From Colwellia sp. (lineage in GTDB: Bacteria > Pseudomonadota > Gammaproteobacteria > Enterobacterales > Alteromonadaceae): a stretch of DNA of 50,973 nucleotides. The position numbers were made by a program, and so were the translations under genes. The stretch spans positions 1 through 50,973 of the forward strand of contig NZ_JABSOV010000023.1 in assembly GCF_013215345.1 (NCBI RefSeq), read 5' to 3'. Shown piece by piece: positions 44,241-50,973 of this stretch. The notes under the pieces were generated by a model. That model did no database searches. It was not told where the DNA came from and saw only the letters and a list, made by a program, of their open reading frames with translations. Each line of letters opens with the position of its first letter. Within the stretch, counting starts at the first letter, position 1.

Positions 44241-45914
44241 ATGAAGAAACTTCAATTTATTAGTGCCATTACTTCACTACTCATCACTACGCCGCTGATG
44301 GCGCAAACAACCTTAATAAAGAATGTAAACGGTTACACCCTTAGTGGTGATACCTTAATGAAATTTTCTGCCATCTCGTTTACTAATGACACCATCAATA
44401 AAACATATCAAGCAGGTGAAGTCGTTGATTTAGCGAATGATGTGGTGGTTATTGATGGCCATGGTAAAACGATGCTGCCAGGATTAATTGATGCACATGG
44501 TCATGTACTCGGCTATGGACACAGTTTGCTGCGCGTTGATCTGGTTAATACGTTTTCTGAAGATGATGCCGTTAACCGTACAATAGTTTATGCCAAAGAT
44601 AATCCATTATTGAGCTGGGTTCTAGGTCGGGGCTGGAACCAGGTGCAATGGTCTAATAATGCTTACCCTAATGCTAAAAGTTTAGATAAAGCTTTTCCGG
44701 ACAAACCGGTATGGCTTAGACGAGTTGATGGTCATGCTGGCTGGGCAAACGCTAAAGCCATGGCGTTAGCGGGAATAACTTCAGCGAGTCAATCTCCGGC
44801 TGGCGGGGAGATAATAAGAGATGAAAATGGCCAACCTACCGGTATTTTCATTGATAATGCTATGGAATTAATTACAGCAAGCATCGCTCAACCATCACGT
44901 ACAGAAGATAAGCTAGCGTTAACAAAAGCAATGTATTCATTGGCAAGTTTGGGATTAACAAGTGTCCATGATGCCGGCATAGATCAAAAGAATATTAACT
45001 TATATAAAGAACTGGCCAGTGAAAATAATATGATTATTCGTATTAATGGCATGTTGTATTTACCCAGCGAAAACTGGCAACAACAATTAGCCGATGGCCC
45101 TTTTAAAACTGACAATGAAATGTTTATTTTTAACAGTGTAAAAATTCAAGCGGATGGCGCTTTAGGTAGTAGAGGAGCGTCTTTAATAGATGATTATAGC
45201 GATCACGCGGGACATAAAGGTTTATTATTACATGATAATAAAACCTTACAGCATTATATTAGCTTTGCCATGAACGCTGGCTTTCAAGTAAACACTCATG
45301 CCATTGGTGATAATGCTAATAAATTGATATTGGATCTTTATCAGCAAAGCATTGCTAAAAGTAACACTAAGTTATTACGCCATAGAATAGAGCACGCACA
45401 AGTGCTGCGCTTAGTAGATATCCCTCGTTTTTCCTCACTTAATGTCATTGCCTCAATGCAAGCGACACACGCCACTAGCGATAAAAACATGGCTGTTACT
45501 CGTCTTGGCGAGCAACGTATTTTAGGTGCATATGCATGGCGAAAGTTACTTGATAGTAACGCTATTATTGCTGCCGGCTCAGATTTTCCGGTAGAGTCGC
45601 CCAATCCGTTTTATGGTTTACATGCAGCCATTACTAGGCAAGATCACAATAATTCACCCCAAGGCGGTTGGTATGCGGATGAGAAAATGACACCTGTTGA
45701 AGCGTTGAGAAGTTTTACCCTCGATGCCGCTTATGCGGGTCATCAAGAAAAGCTAATAGGCAGCTTAGAGACAGGTAAAAAAGCTGATTTCATTCTGCTG
45801 GCCAATGATATATTTACTATGCCGGCAAGCCAAATATGGCAAAGTCAGGTGTTACAAACATGGGTAGCAGGTAAAAAAGTATTTTCAGTTAACAATGAAT
45901 CAAGCGTTAATTGA
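44241..45914 (+). CDS. Exported amidohydrolase (YtcJ-like, amidohydrolase 3)
   Basis: This 557-residue protein has a signal peptide (about 1-21, ending LMA) and the amidohydrolase metal site: His86 and His88 in 'DAHGHVL', a mid-sequence 'NTHAIGDNAN' and 'HRIEHAQ', and a late 'AAGSDFPVESPNPF' with the Asp. 'KIQADGALGSRGASL' is typical of the YtcJ/amidohydrolase-3 group, which act on N-acylated or amide substrates. The signal peptide puts it in the periplasm, which is common for this group in marine Alteromonadales. The substrate is not known. It ends before a terminator shared with asnB. Confidence 0.9.
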   Translation: MKKLQFISAITSLLITTPLMAQTTLIKNVNGYTLSGDTLMKFSAISFTNDTINKTYQAGEVVDLANDVVVIDGHGKTMLPGLIDAHGHVLGYGHSLLRVDLVNTFSEDDAVNRTIVYAKDNPLLSWVLGRGWNQVQWSNNAYPNAKSLDKAFPDKPVWLRRVDGHAGWANAKAMALAGITSASQSPAGGEIIRDENGQPTGIFIDNAMELITASIAQPSRTEDKLALTKAMYSLASLGLTSVHDAGIDQKNINLYKELASENNMIIRINGMLYLPSENWQQQLADGPFKTDNEMFIFNSVKIQADGALGSRGASLIDDYSDHAGHKGLLLHDNKTLQHYISFAMNAGFQVNTHAIGDNANKLILDLYQQSIAKSNTKLLRHRIEHAQVLRLVDIPRFSSLNVIASMQATHATSDKNMAVTRLGEQRILGAYAWRKLLDSNAIIAAGSDFPVESPNPFYGLHAAITRQDHNNSPQGGWYADEKMTPVEALRSFTLDAAYAGHQEKLIGSLETGKKADFILLANDIFTMPASQIWQSQVLQTWVAGKKVFSVNNESSVN

Positions 45915-45976
45915 GCCCTTTTATAATTTGTTAACACTTGGCTAATAACCTGTTGTTAATTCGTTCAGACAATCAA

Positions 45977-46010
45977 AAAAGCCGATGTTTTTAAAATATC
46001 GGCTTTTACT
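45977..46010. terminator. Bidirectional terminator between the amidohydrolase gene and asnB
   Basis: AAAAGCCGAT (45977-45986) and ATCGGCTTTT (45998-46007) pair perfectly with an 11-base loop; A-runs lie on the left and T on the right, so it serves both converging genes. Confidence 0.88.
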
Positions 46011-46044
46011 TTTTCTCGTTAGGCGAGTTCGTTACCAGGGGGTA

Positions 46045-47709
46045 TTAATAACTCTCGTTATGAACACTTAATACAGCACGACCCGATGGATCAGCATTGT
46101 TTTGAAAGCTTTCATCCCAAGCTAAAGCTTCTTCGGTACTACAAGCAACAGACTTGCCACCCATAACACAATCCGCAGCCGAAGCTAATGGGAATCGTTC
46201 TTCAAATATACAACGATAGTAATAACCTTCTTTATTATCAGGAGTATTCACCGGAAATCTAAAGCTAGCACTTTCTAGCTGCTGATCAGTCACTAGCGCT
46301 GCAACATGGGCTTTTAAACCATCAATCCAAGAGTAACCAACACCATCAGAGAATTGCTCTTTCTGACGCCATAAAATCTCTTTAGGTAAATATCCTTCAA
46401 AAGACTCACGTAAAATGGCTTTTTCCATTTTTCCATTGCCACACAGTTTATCTTCAGGGTTGATGCGCATGGCAACATCCATAAAGTTCTTATCTAAAAA
46501 GGGTACACGTGCTTCAATACCCCAAGCAGACATAGACTTGTTAGCACGTAAGCAATCAAATTTATGCAATCTATCGAGTTTACGGTTTAGCTCTTCATGA
46601 AAGGCTTGTGCGTTTGGCGCTTTATGGAAGTATAAATAGCCACCAAAAATTTCATCAGCACCTTCGCCTGAAAGTACCATTTTAATACCCATAGCTTTAA
46701 TTTTACGGGCCATTAAATACATAGGAGTCGAAGCACGAATAGTAGTTACATCATAAGTTTCTAAATGATAAATAACTTCTTTAAGCGCATCGATACCTTC
46801 TTGCTCAGTAAAAACAATACTATGGTGGATTGTACCAATGCTGTCAGCAACGGTTTTTGCGGCAATTAAATCAGGAGAGCCGGCAAGACCACAAGCGAAA
46901 GAGTGCACTTTTGGCCACCAAGCTTCGCTTAAATCGTTTTCTTCAATTCTACGGGCAGCAAACTTTTGCGTAATGGCAGAAATTAATGATGAATCTAAAC
47001 CACCAGATAATAATACGCCGTAAGGCACATCCGTCATTAGGTGACTTTTTACTGACTCTTCTAATGCTTCACGAATTTTAGTGGTACTGGTGGTATTGTC
47101 TTTAATTGCAGCATAGTCTTGCCAGTTGCGTTTGTAGTATTTTTGTAGCTTGCCAACGCGGCTATCTAAGATATGCCCAGGGGGAAATTCTTCAACAGTT
47201 TTACAAATAGGCATTAAGGCTTTCATTTCAGAGGCAACATAAAAGTTACCATCGCTATCATAACCAGTGTAAAGCGGGATAATGCCAATATGGTCACGGG
47301 CAATCAAATAAGAATTGTCTTTTTCGTTATACAAAATAAAGGCAAACATGCCTTGTAGTTTGTCAACAAACTCAACACCAAACTCTTCATACAAAGGTAA
47401 AATAACTTCGCAATCAGAAGCTGTTTGGAAATCGTAATCAACAGTTAAGTTACTGGCTAATGCTTTGTGGTTATAAATTTCACCGTTAACCGCTAGAACA
47501 TTGCTTTTATCGCTGTTGTATAGTGGCTGAGCGCCATGCTCAGTATCAACAATGGATAAACGTTCATGCACTAATATGGCATGTTCGCTGTGATAAATGC
47601 CTGACCAATCAGGACCACGGTGACGTAAAAGACGAGAATATTCTAACGCTTGAGGACGAAGTGCATCTGCACCTGTTTTTATATCTAATATACCAAAGAT
47701 CGAACACAT
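46045..47709 (-). CDS. asnB: Asparagine synthase B (glutamine-hydrolysing)
   Basis: This 554-residue cytoplasmic enzyme makes asparagine from aspartate, ATP and glutamine. Cys2 right after the initiator Met ('MCSIFGI') is the glutaminase nucleophile, and 'RLLRHRGPDWSG' and 'AVNGEIYNHKAL' belong to that domain (residues 1-200). The synthetase domain has the ATP-pyrophosphatase loop 'LLSGGLDSSLI'. Its length equals the E. coli AsnB class. AAGGAG precedes the ATG at 47709 on the minus strand. It stands alone with a terminator after it. Confidence 0.96.
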   Translation of the reverse strand: MCSIFGILDIKTGADALRPQALEYSRLLRHRGPDWSGIYHSEHAILVHERLSIVDTEHGAQPLYNSDKSNVLAVNGEIYNHKALASNLTVDYDFQTASDCEVILPLYEEFGVEFVDKLQGMFAFILYNEKDNSYLIARDHIGIIPLYTGYDSDGNFYVASEMKALMPICKTVEEFPPGHILDSRVGKLQKYYKRNWQDYAAIKDNTTSTTKIREALEESVKSHLMTDVPYGVLLSGGLDSSLISAITQKFAARRIEENDLSEAWWPKVHSFACGLAGSPDLIAAKTVADSIGTIHHSIVFTEQEGIDALKEVIYHLETYDVTTIRASTPMYLMARKIKAMGIKMVLSGEGADEIFGGYLYFHKAPNAQAFHEELNRKLDRLHKFDCLRANKSMSAWGIEARVPFLDKNFMDVAMRINPEDKLCGNGKMEKAILRESFEGYLPKEILWRQKEQFSDGVGYSWIDGLKAHVAALVTDQQLESASFRFPVNTPDNKEGYYYRCIFEERFPLASAADCVMGGKSVACSTEEALAWDESFQNNADPSGRAVLSVHNESY

Positions 47710-48076
47710 TGAAGCGCTACTCCTTTATTAATATTGTTATGTTAACTTTTTAGCTGAAATAGCAAGTTAAGCCGAATTGTAAGGCCGGTTTTTTTATAAG
47801 AGGGGAGCCTGACCATACCTCTGTCGTTTATTTTTATCTCAATAAATAGTTAAATAATATAAAGTGAGAATAAAGCAACACATTTACTTTGACAGTTTTT
47901 ATAGAAAGATCAATACCAAATAGTAAAGTTTTTGCACTAAAAGTTATAACTATAGTTATTTTAATAGCTCAACTGGTTAATCTTGTCGGGAATGAGAATA
48001 TTGCCGATATTCTCATTTAGGGTTAAATTCTCATCTTGAGTTAAGCTATGTTTGGCATGTTCTTAAATTTTTAAGA
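47710..48076. other. Intergenic region between asnB and the Rof-like gene
   Basis: This 367-base region has no gene that I can support. AATGAGAATAT (47991-48001) and ATATTCTCATT (48007-48017) form a perfect 11-bp stem with a 5-base loop, 60 bases downstream of the Rof-like gene on the minus strand. There is no T-run, so it is not a standard intrinsic terminator. A related pair TGAGAATT/AATTCTCA lies at 50097-50124, beyond the other end of the MarR unit. The asnB promoter should be in the left third. Confidence 0.5.
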
Positions 48077-48334
48077 TTATGGCCATTCCACAGAAAAGTT
48101 ATGCTGCTCTATTTTACTGTCTACGGCTTGTAACTTTTTAATTTTGGTTAAAAGCACATAATGAACTATGTAATCCTCTTTGATCAGCAGAACTTCTTTA
48201 TCTTCAATAACATTAATATCAAACGCCATTCCTTGGTATTTCTCGTTGCTGTTAGTCGAAACCAAAATTTGGCTACGACGCATACATACAATCTCAAAAT
48301 AGTCATGGGCGTCACAAGATATGCGCTTGTTCAT
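48077..48334 (-). CDS. rof: Rho-binding antiterminator, Rof/YaeO-like
   Basis: This 85-residue protein resembles the Rof (YaeO) family: 'ISCDAHDYFEIVCMRRSQILVS' follows the family's 'I.CD.yD..E..C....' opening. A central 'YQGMAFDINVIEDKEVLLI' and final 'LLTKIKKLQAV' then match its small Sm-like barrel. Rof binds the transcription termination factor Rho and lowers its activity, so this protein would reduce Rho-dependent termination. GAGAGGTG precedes the ATG at 48334. It is the last of three minus-strand genes facing a MarR-type regulator, 40 bases after DUF2024. The family call rests on pattern, not an alignment. Confidence 0.72.
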   Translation of the reverse strand: MNKRISCDAHDYFEIVCMRRSQILVSTNSNEKYQGMAFDINVIEDKEVLLIKEDYIVHYVLLTKIKKLQAVDSKIEQHNFSVEWP

Positions 48335-48374
48335 TAATCACCTCTCATCATAAATCACTTTTTGATATAAATAT

Positions 48375-48620
48375 TCAAAGTCGAATAATACTGTGCCCTT
48401 GAGTTGTTATGTTTTTTTGAACTACTGGATTGGCTATTTCACTATGACAAAAATTGCAGCGACTTTGCTCTATATTCTCACTTTGTATGCCAAAAGTAGC
48501 TAAGTAATCTTCAGCATACTGTTTTACCTGACTAATATTCTCATCATTAACTAGAACATCAAAATGAACATAATCACCAGTAGCAGTGTAGACATGAGTG
48601 TCATAAACGTGAATTTTCAT
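48375..48620 (-). CDS. DUF2024 family protein
   Basis: This 81-residue protein matches DUF2024: 'MKIHVYDTHVYTATGDYVHFDVLV' in character, a helix 'VKQYAEDYLATFGI', and 'CNFCHSEIANP' with 'I...GHSIIRL' at the end. The C-x2-C-H cluster could bind a metal. The function is unknown. AAGGAAA precedes the ATG at 48620, and it lies 27 bases after the upstream exported protein gene and 40 before the Rof-like gene, so the three are one operon. Confidence 0.86.
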   Translation of the reverse strand: MKIHVYDTHVYTATGDYVHFDVLVNDENISQVKQYAEDYLATFGIQSENIEQSRCNFCHSEIANPVVQKNITTQGHSIIRL

Positions 48621-48647
48621 AATATTTCCTTTTCATTCAACTTGTGA

Positions 48648-49394
48648 TTATTGGCTTTTTCCGGGTAAACTTAAGTCACCTGAAGCAATGTCAAAAACAT
48701 CCGTTACACATAACAATGGTGCGTGTACTTGCTGATTTATCTTCAACCCTGCTGTAACCCCATCAAATGAGAAGTTGTCACTAAAACCAATAGCAGATAG
48801 AGGAACCCTTACTAACACTTCTGAACCTTCTAAGGAAAAATCAAAGCCAGGGCTATCAATAAATATGGGCAAATTTGGCCATGTTTTAGGAAGCGCTGGT
48901 GAACTACCTTTTTCAATATCTTTAACTTTCAAAGCTCCTTCGCCACAAGCATTGTCAGGTACTAATACCACCCAGTGACTATGCCACTTATCACCGTCGT
49001 TGCTTTTGTTTCCATCATTATCTTCATCATATAAAGGTGTATCGTCAAAGTCTGGGTGGACCGTTAACGCTAACGCTAAAATACCTTGGTCAGCCTCAAA
49101 ACCAACCGCTGCACTATTTAATGATGTTGGCCAGACATAGCTAAATACATCAGCACCAGCTAATTTTCCATTAGCTACAGGCAGCTTTGCACCTACCTGT
49201 CCTTTTACCGCTTGTTGGAAGATTAAGTGTGAACCTTGCGTAGTGACTTTTGCATGTACTATATCAAATTCAGTGGCAACGCCTGGTGATACAGGAGCCT
49301 GTATATGGCCACTGTGTTTATTATGGGCTAGCCCGCTGGTAGTAAATAATGCAGTGCTTAATGCCGTAGCTATAATTAGGTTTGAGTTTTTCAT
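48648..49394 (-). CDS. Exported hypothetical protein with His-rich start and Ca-like loop
   Basis: This 248-residue protein has a signal peptide (about 1-23, ending GLA) and a mature start rich in His ('HNKHSGHIQ'). The rest looks like a beta-sandwich. A 'DEDNDGNKSNDGDKWHSHW' stretch (about 124-142) has the spacing of an Asp-rich calcium loop followed by three aromatic and His residues that could hold a transition metal. Two cysteines occur, in 'NACGEG' and 'LLCVTD'. I do not recognise the family. GGAGAA precedes the ATG at 49394. It is the first gene of the operon controlled from the divergent region with the 53-bp palindrome. Confidence 0.8.
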   Translation of the reverse strand: MKNSNLIIATALSTALFTTSGLAHNKHSGHIQAPVSPGVATEFDIVHAKVTTQGSHLIFQQAVKGQVGAKLPVANGKLAGADVFSYVWPTSLNSAAVGFEADQGILALALTVHPDFDDTPLYDEDNDGNKSNDGDKWHSHWVVLVPDNACGEGALKVKDIEKGSSPALPKTWPNLPIFIDSPGFDFSLEGSEVLVRVPLSAIGFSDNFSFDGVTAGLKINQQVHAPLLCVTDVFDIASGDLSLPGKSQ

Positions 49395-49405
49395 TCATAT
49401 TCTCC

Positions 49406-49458
49406 ACATGTTTAAATAAATATAGTTTCGTATCGAAACTATATTTATTTAAACATGT
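49406..49458. promoter_or_regulatory. 53-bp perfect palindrome in the divergent MarR intergenic region
   Basis: Positions 49406-49430 and 49434-49458 are exact 25-base inverted arms around TAT (49431-49433). The core reads TAGTTTCG-TAT-CGAAACTA, a good form for a MarR-type dimer site, with AT-rich outer arms ending in ACATG/CATGT. It covers the -10 and leader of the minus-strand operon and lies just upstream of the MarR promoter. In RNA it would form a long hairpin ending 11 bases before the start codon, close to the ribosome-binding site. Confidence 0.9.
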
Positions 49459-49498
49459 TAAATCTATGCTTGTCAAATATGTTTTGACTCGATACTAT
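49448..49498. promoter_or_regulatory. Overlapping divergent promoters sharing one -35 box
   Basis: TTGTCAA at 49470-49476 serves both strands. On plus it gives TTGTCA (49470-49475), a 17-base spacer and TACTAT (49493-49498). On minus it gives perfect TTGACA (49476-49471), a 17-base spacer and TTTAAA (49453-49448). The two polymerases could not bind together. The plus start would be near 49505, the first base of the MarR start codon. Confidence 0.6.
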
Positions 49499-49504
49499 TA
49501 AGCT

Positions 49505-50059
49505 ATGAATGATGAACTATTTAATTTAATCGAGCGCTTAGCTAATTTACTTCGACAAGAGACTCGCGCAGAAGGGCTGAGCCTAGGTTTACAACCGGTT
49601 CAACAAGAAGCTCTTTATTATCTGTCTACTTGCAATCGGTATTCGGATACAACGTTGGCCGTTACTGAGTTTTTGGGCTTGACCAAAGGCACTGTTTCAC
49701 AATCACTTAAAGTGTTGGAAAGTAAAAAACTAATTGTCAGAGAGAAAGACAAAAGTGATAAACGCATAACTCATTTAAAAGTGACAGAAGTCGGTAATAT
49801 TTTTTTAGCCGAAACTTGTCCTCCGAAAAAGTTTACTGAAGCTGTCACTCAATTGTCAGGTAAAGACCAGAGCAATACCGCTACCTTACTGTCTGAAATA
49901 CTGAGGAATTATCAAAGAACAGCAGGACGCAATGCTTTTGGTGTGTGTCGAAATTGCAAGTTTAATCAAAAAAGCTCAGAAGGTATTGTCTGTGGCTTAA
50001 CTCAAGAACCATTAAGTACAGAGGACACTATGCTAATCTGTCGAGAATATTGTACTTAA
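49505..50059 (+). CDS. MarR family regulator with C-terminal five-cysteine motif
   Basis: This 184-residue protein has a MarR winged helix (about 8-140): 'LQPVQQEALYYLSTCNR', recognition segment 'LAVTEFLGLTKGTVSQSLKVLESKKLIVREKDKSDKRI' in shorter family blocks. It then carries a tail with Cys148, Cys151, Cys163, Cys179 and Cys183 (C-x2-C-x11-C-x15-C-x3-C). Such a tail could bind zinc or an iron-sulfur cluster and make DNA binding depend on redox or metal. It is divergent from the operon at 48077-49394 and probably controls it through the 53-bp palindrome. No ribosome-binding site precedes ATG 49505, and the predicted transcript starts there, so the message may be leaderless. Confidence 0.86.
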   Translation: MNDELFNLIERLANLLRQETRAEGLSLGLQPVQQEALYYLSTCNRYSDTTLAVTEFLGLTKGTVSQSLKVLESKKLIVREKDKSDKRITHLKVTEVGNIFLAETCPPKKFTEAVTQLSGKDQSNTATLLSEILRNYQRTAGRNAFGVCRNCKFNQKSSEGIVCGLTQEPLSTEDTMLICREYCT

Positions 50060-50096
50060 AATAGATCAAACAATTACTTTGAATTCACATTTAGAG

Positions 50097-50124
50097 TGAG
50101 AATTGACGAGAAACATAATTCTCA
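50097..50124. repeat. Inverted repeat after the MarR gene
   Basis: TGAGAATT (50097-50104) and AATTCTCA (50117-50124) form an 8-bp stem with a 12-base loop and no T-run. It resembles the stem at 47991-48017 at the far side of this unit. Confidence 0.5.
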
Positions 50125-50179
50125 TATACCATGTTAAGTGTTTGATTTAGTGACACCCATACTCTCATTCTCGAGCTGA

Positions 50180-50662
50180 TTAACCACAACGATTTTCCCT
50201 ACCAGAATGAAATAGGTAATTATTACCACCTAAATTCTTTACGTTATACATAGCATCGTCTGCATGAGATATTAATGATTTGTCATCTTTACCATCTTCA
50301 GGATAACTCGCTATACCGATACTTGCTCCAACCGTTACTCGGTGGTCGGTTATCTCAACTACCTCTTTAAAACGGGCTAAAATTTTTCTTGCAATAACCG
50401 CTGCTTTCTTTCTTTGGCCTAAAACCGGCAATAAGACAATAAATTCATCGCCACCGAAACGACAAACAATGTCCTCCTTACGCAATGATTGTTTAATTTG
50501 ATGGGATACTTCTTGTAGTAATGCATCGCCTGTTTCGTGACCGAAGTTATCATTAATGGGTTTGAAATTATCTAAATCAATAAATAACAAAGCTAAACCA
50601 TGTTGATGTCTAATCGCTTGTGCTAATGCTTGCTTGCCCCCTGTGTCAGGATTGTTGTCGCC
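50180..50662 (-). pseudogene. GGDEF-domain (diguanylate cyclase) gene, 5' end lost at an IS junction
   Basis: The minus-strand frame carries the C-terminal half of a GGDEF domain. 'ALLFIDLDNFKPINDNFGHE' holds the first metal Asp, RFGGDEF is the active-site loop, and RKED five residues before GGDEF is the inhibitory I-site. The domain ends normally with 'HADDAMYNVKNLGGNNYLFH'. Going upstream, resemblance stops after 'ALAQAIRHQH': the usual 'LTGLPNR' is replaced by unrelated codons (about 50635-50662) and a stop at 50663-50665. The insertion sequence to the right has therefore removed or displaced the first part. Without it no start or sensory domain exists in this window, so the fragment is probably not functional. 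Confidence 0.82.
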
Positions 50663-50973
50663 TCAATTAATTTTATAAATAAACAGAGGGCGGTAAGTTA
50701 AAGCGAGTGGATTATCAAAGGTATTCAAGTCAATTTAAAGAAGCAATATTAAACAAGCTCAGTCAAAGTGATTTGTCAGTCCGTAAGTTTGCAGAGCAAG
50801 AAGGCATTAACCTCTCAACCCTGTATAGTTGGCAAAAGCAATTTAATACCTCGGGTTTAAACGTGACAAAAGAGAGTTCGTCAGATAAGTGGTCAAGTGA
50901 GGAGAAGTTTGCAGTTGTACTGGAAACCGCCACACTATCGGAAGTTGAGTTAAATGAGTATTGCCGAGTTAAG
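50640..50973 (+). mobile_element. Left end of an insertion sequence (IS3-like, partial)
   Basis: From somewhere in 50637-50650 to the window edge the sequence is foreign to the GGDEF gene and encodes a transposase start. The exact terminus is not fixed: TGTGTCAGG at 50643-50651 would suit an IS3-type TG end. The right end, target duplication and second ORF lie outside the window. Confidence 0.65.
50707..50973 (+). CDS. Transposase OrfA-like protein (partial)
   Basis: This open frame from GTG 50707 runs off the window after 89 codons. The N-terminus 'YSSQFKEAILNKLSQ.DLSVRKFAEQEGINLSTLYSWQKQF' is a transposase helix-turn-helix, and 'WSSEEKFAVVLETATLSEVELNEYCRVK' is the second DNA-binding part seen in long OrfA proteins of IS3-type elements. 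It would bind the ends of the element. GAGGG at 50686-50690 may be its ribosome-binding site, somewhat far away; the frame is open from 50683, so the start is tentative. It points away from the truncated GGDEF gene. Confidence 0.75.
   Translation, partial: MDYQRYSSQFKEAILNKLSQSDLSVRKFAEQEGINLSTLYSWQKQFNTSGLNVTKESSSDKWSSEEKFAVVLETATLSEVELNEYCRVK

Noticed and set aside
47523-47753. Plus-strand open frame opposite the start of asnB
   Set aside because: It is the antisense shadow of the glutaminase domain with no ribosome-binding site and no recognisable protein features.
47771-47797. Terminator on the plus strand near the T-run at 47791-47797
   Set aside because: Only three or four GC pairs could form and no plus-strand gene ends upstream.
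1-50973. CRISPR array, tRNA or rRNA genes
   Set aside because: I saw no regularly spaced repeat series and no cloverleaf or rRNA signature in the spacers. A covariance search could still find a small RNA that I missed.

Overview
The window reads as chromosomal DNA of a low-GC, probably marine and cold-adapted gammaproteobacterium of the Alteromonadales, most like Colwelliaceae (Colwellia/Thalassotalea type). This rests on the AT-rich codon use, the prp locus with acnD and prpF, the 1621-residue NAD-glutamate dehydrogenase, the STN-type TonB receptor with FecI/FecR, DUF3015/DUF4105, and spacer palindromes. I made no database comparison; this is recognition of protein families. I found no rRNA, tRNA or CRISPR array.

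Layout. 1-3181: end of a GFA-like gene, then patatin-like hydrolase, yaeR-type VOC protein, a small lipoprotein, DUF924 and a glutathione transferase. 3438-10653: a 2-methylcitrate (propionate) locus, GntR regulator-prpB-prpC-acnD-prpF, with TTGTCGACAA operators in front, two related palindromic elements in its spacers and a terminator-like hairpin just before prpF. 10807-15613 (minus): ECF sigma factor, FecR-like anti-sigma and a TonB receptor with an N-terminal STN signalling domain, a FecIRA-type signalling unit. 15763-21161: DUF2057 and SIMPL envelope proteins, free methionine sulfoxide reductase, a small acidic protein, proQ and prc. 21274-25750: NhaC-type antiporter, a pepN split by one in-frame stop codon, and DUF2835.

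26128-33194: a four-gene envelope module (DUF1302, DUF1329, YCF48-like propeller, RND/MMPL transporter), probably for moving a hydrophobic substrate, with a FadR-like operator upstream. 33653-39659: NAD-glutamate dehydrogenase and pyrD. 39815-43007: cytochrome c', DUF3015 and DUF4105. 43208-47709: cytochrome b561-type protein, exported amidohydrolase and asnB.

48077-50059: a compact divergent unit. A MarR-family regulator with five C-terminal cysteines faces a minus-strand operon for an exported protein, DUF2024 and a Rof-like Rho-binding antiterminator. Between them lies a perfect 53-bp palindrome and two promoters that appear to share one -35 box. 50180-50973: the 3' part of a diguanylate cyclase gene on the minus strand, cut at its 5' side by the left end of an insertion sequence whose first transposase ORF runs out of the window.

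The best candidates for something new are the divergent MarR/Rof/DUF2024 unit, the DUF1302-DUF1329-YCF48-RND module with its FadR-like site, the TonB receptor with two successive signal peptides, and the nonsense codon in pepN.
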